Origin: Cupriavidus malaysiensis
Lineage (GTDB): Bacteria; Pseudomonadota; Gammaproteobacteria; Burkholderiales; Burkholderiaceae
DNA: 64,000 nt
Direction of reading: 5' to 3'
NCBI RefSeq assembly: GCF_001854325.1
Contig: NZ_CP017755.1
Coordinates: 1,736,001-1,800,000 of the forward strand
Shown here: positions 62,453-64,000 of the stretch, one piece after another
How positions within the stretch are numbered: the stretch's first letter is position 1
How the letters are laid out: each line of letters starts with the position of its first letter
Program-made: the position numbers and the translations under genes
The notes under the pieces: generated by a model
The model's input: the letters and a program-made list of their open reading frames with translations, nothing else
Told to the model about the DNA's origin: nothing
Database searches by the model: none

Positions 62453-63580
62453 GTGCGCCAGTGGCTCAAGAACGTCGCCCGCCTCAGCCGCAAGGAGATC
62501 TTCAGCCTGTTCAGCGATGCCACGCTGATGATCCTGATCGTGTTCGCCTTCACGCTGGCGGTGGTCTCGGTGGCCAAGGGGATCAAGGCGGAGGTCTCGA
62601 ACGCCTCGGTCGCCATCGTCGATGGTGACCAGTCGGCCTTGTCGCGCCACCTGCGCGACGCCATCCAGCCGCCCTACTTCAAGCCGCCGGTCGACGTGGA
62701 CCGGCGCGCCATCGACGCCGAACTGGACCGCGGCCGCTATATCTTCGCCATCGAGATCCCGCCGGACTTCGAAGCCAACGTGCTGGCGGGGCGATCGCCG
62801 TCGCTGCAGGTGCTGGTCGACGCCACCGCCATGACCCAGGCCGGACTGGGCGCGGCCTACCTGCAGGAAATCCTGACCGGCGAGACCCTGGCCTTCCTGC
62901 GCGCGCGGAACCTGCAGGCGCAGCTGCCCGCGGTGGCGGTGATGCGTGTCCAGTTCAACCCCAACACGGAATCGTACTGGTTCACCTCGACGATGCAGAT
63001 CGTGGTCAATATCACCGTGCTCTCCATCATCCTGGTGGGCGCGGCGGTGATCCGCGAGCGCGAGCACGGCACCATCGAGCACCTGCTGGTGATGCCGGTG
63101 CGCGCCAGCGAGATCGCGGCGGCCAAGATCATCGCCAACGGCTCGGTGATCTTCCTGGTCTCGCTGCTGTCGCTGTGGCTGGTGGTGAATCTCTGGCTGC
63201 GGGTGCCGCTGCAAGGCTCGCTGGCCTTGTTCGCCCTCAGCACGGCGCTCTACCTGTTCTCGGTGACTGCGCTGGGCATGTGGCTGGCCACGCTGGCGCC
63301 GGCCATGCCGCAGTTCGGCCTGCTGGCGGTGCCGACCTACGCGGTGGCCTACCTGCTGTCGGGCGCGGCCACACCGGTGCAGAGCATGCCGGCAGCGATG
63401 CAGCCGGTGGTGCAGTTCCTGCCTACCACGCAGTTCGTCACCCTGACCCAGGCCATCCTGTTCCGCGGCGCGGGGATCGACATCGTGTGGCCGCAGCTGC
63501 TCGGGGTCACCGCCGCCGGCGGGCTCTTCCTGGCGCTGGCGCTGGCGCGCTTCCGCGCCATGCTGGCGCAGCAGGGCTGA
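62453..63580 (+). CDS. ABC-2 permease (YbhR-like)
   Basis: 375 residues starting at GTG 62453, with GGAGG 7 bp upstream overlapping the end of the fusion gene. It has an N-terminal span (LMILIVFAFTLAVVSVAKG), a periplasmic domain and about five C-terminal spans (VNITVLSIILVGAAVIREREHGTIEHLLVMPV). It is the second permease half of the exporter. Confidence 0.94.
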   Translation: MRQWLKNVARLSRKEIFSLFSDATLMILIVFAFTLAVVSVAKGIKAEVSNASVAIVDGDQSALSRHLRDAIQPPYFKPPVDVDRRAIDAELDRGRYIFAIEIPPDFEANVLAGRSPSLQVLVDATAMTQAGLGAAYLQEILTGETLAFLRARNLQAQLPAVAVMRVQFNPNTESYWFTSTMQIVVNITVLSIILVGAAVIREREHGTIEHLLVMPVRASEIAAAKIIANGSVIFLVSLLSLWLVVNLWLRVPLQGSLALFALSTALYLFSVTALGMWLATLAPAMPQFGLLAVPTYAVAYLLSGAATPVQSMPAAMQPVVQFLPTTQFVTLTQAILFRGAGIDIVWPQLLGVTAAGGLFLALALARFRAMLAQQG

Positions 63581-63602
63581 GGCCGGCAACGGCCGCCGCC
63601 CT

Positions 63603-63630
63603 CACCGAACCCACCGAACCCACCGAACCT
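63603..63630. repeat. CACCGAACC tandem repeat before the outer-membrane factor
   Basis: Three copies of the 9-bp unit CACCGAACC lie in the 74-bp gap between the permease and the next gene. It is probably slippage-prone leader DNA. Confidence 0.85.
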
Positions 63631-63654
63631 ACGGAATCCATTCGGAGCAAGCTA

Positions 63655-64000
63655 GTGAAGCAGACCAAGGCAAGATTCGCGGCAGGTGCCGCCGCCCGGC
63701 CGGAACCCGGTGCCGCGCTGCTGGCGGCCGCCGCCGCCTGCCTGATGGCCGCCTGCAGCACCGTCCAGGTGGACATGCCGGCCGCGCCGGCCGCGCCTGC
63801 GGCCTTCCAACAGGTGCCGCAGGCCGGCGGCAGCCAGGCCGACCTGGCACGCTGGTGGCAGGATTGGCACGACCCTGAACTCACGCGTCACGTCGAAGCC
63901 GCGCTGCGTGCCAACACCGACCTGCGCGTGGCCCGCGCGCGGGTGCTGGAGGCCCGTGCCTGGGCCGCCGTGGCCGATTCGGCCCGCTATCCCACGCTGG
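63655..64000 (+). CDS. Outer-membrane efflux lipoprotein, 3' truncated by window edge
   Basis: The first 115 or so residues of a NodT-type outer-membrane factor. It starts at GTG 63655, preceded by CGGAG; the hydrophobic segment LLAAAAACLMAAC puts the lipid Cys at 34; then LARWWQDWHDPELTRHVEAALRANTDLRVARARVLEARA, the family start. It completes the tripartite export system of the preceding three genes. The rest lies beyond the window. Confidence 0.9.
   Translation, partial: MKQTKARFAAGAAARPEPGAALLAAAAACLMAACSTVQVDMPAAPAAPAAFQQVPQAGGSQADLARWWQDWHDPELTRHVEAALRANTDLRVARARVLEARAWAAVADSARYPTL

Noticed and set aside
1..64000. tRNA, rRNA, CRISPR or complete insertion sequence
   Set aside because: I saw no conserved tRNA arms, rRNA blocks, spaced direct repeats of CRISPR size, or transposase genes. 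Small RNAs cannot be ruled out by eye.

Overview
The window is about 64 kb of high-GC DNA, almost entirely protein coding. It looks like a chromosome or chromid of a Burkholderiales beta-proteobacterium, most likely Cupriavidus or a close relative. Signs of this are the FisR / persulfide dioxygenase / DUF442-SQR arrangement, a Bug-family binding protein beside catBC, two MetQ genes, a KfrA-like protein paired with a tyrosine recombinase, and many MarR and LysR regulated efflux operons. This placement is inference; there is no rRNA or marker gene here. I saw no tRNA, rRNA, CRISPR array or complete insertion sequence.

Layout. (1) 1-6.1 kb, organosulfur scavenging: a truncated LLM-class flavin monooxygenase, a methionine-type ABC importer (metQ-metN-metI), then, convergent, an SfnB/DszC-like flavoprotein with an MsuE-like FMN reductase. 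(2) 6.4-16.2 kb, sulfide oxidation and cytochrome bd: a TauE/SafE sulfite exporter lies downstream of cydP-cydA-cydB-cydX-ybgE. Next come the sigma-54 activator FisR and, divergent from it, persulfide dioxygenase and a DUF442-SQR fusion. I read a sigma-54-like -24/-12 element and an array of TGGCAG half-sites in front of the cyd operon. A perfect palindrome of the same half-site plus another -24/-12 element precedes the persulfide dioxygenase gene. I infer one FisR regulon joining sulfide oxidation (SQR, PDO), a sulfide-resistant quinol oxidase and sulfite export. This is the most interesting result in the window.

(3) 16.5-28.1 kb: a protease-like protein lacking catalytic residues, LysR/MFS and MarR/FUSC divergent pairs, a lipoprotein, and a complete oligopeptide-type ABC importer (fused double ATPase, Tat-signal binding protein, two permeases). 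(4) 28.1-41 kb, a patchier accessory stretch with longer intergenic gaps and locally lower GC: an 8-bp tandem repeat beside a gene fragment, a lipoprotein hydrolase, HAD phosphatase, orphan FabZ, outer-membrane barrel, DUF2975 protein and CPBP protease. It continues with a two-component system followed by two exported proteins, and ends with a divergent kfrA-like/tyrosine recombinase pair.

(5) 41.1-48.9 kb, aromatic catabolism: a Bug binding protein, catC-catB with divergent catR, an AtoE-type transporter, a YciI-like protein, a cyclase-family hydrolase, a second catC and pcaD, closed by a strong bidirectional terminator. (6) 49-64 kb, transport and efflux: an orphan metQ; a translationally coupled MarR-FUSC-AaeX-HlyD-outer-membrane-factor operon; an MgtC/DUF4010 membrane protein; an aminoglycoside-phosphotransferase-like/P-loop kinase fusion; and a HlyD / double-ATPase-permease fusion / permease / outer-membrane-factor export operon that runs off the right edge.
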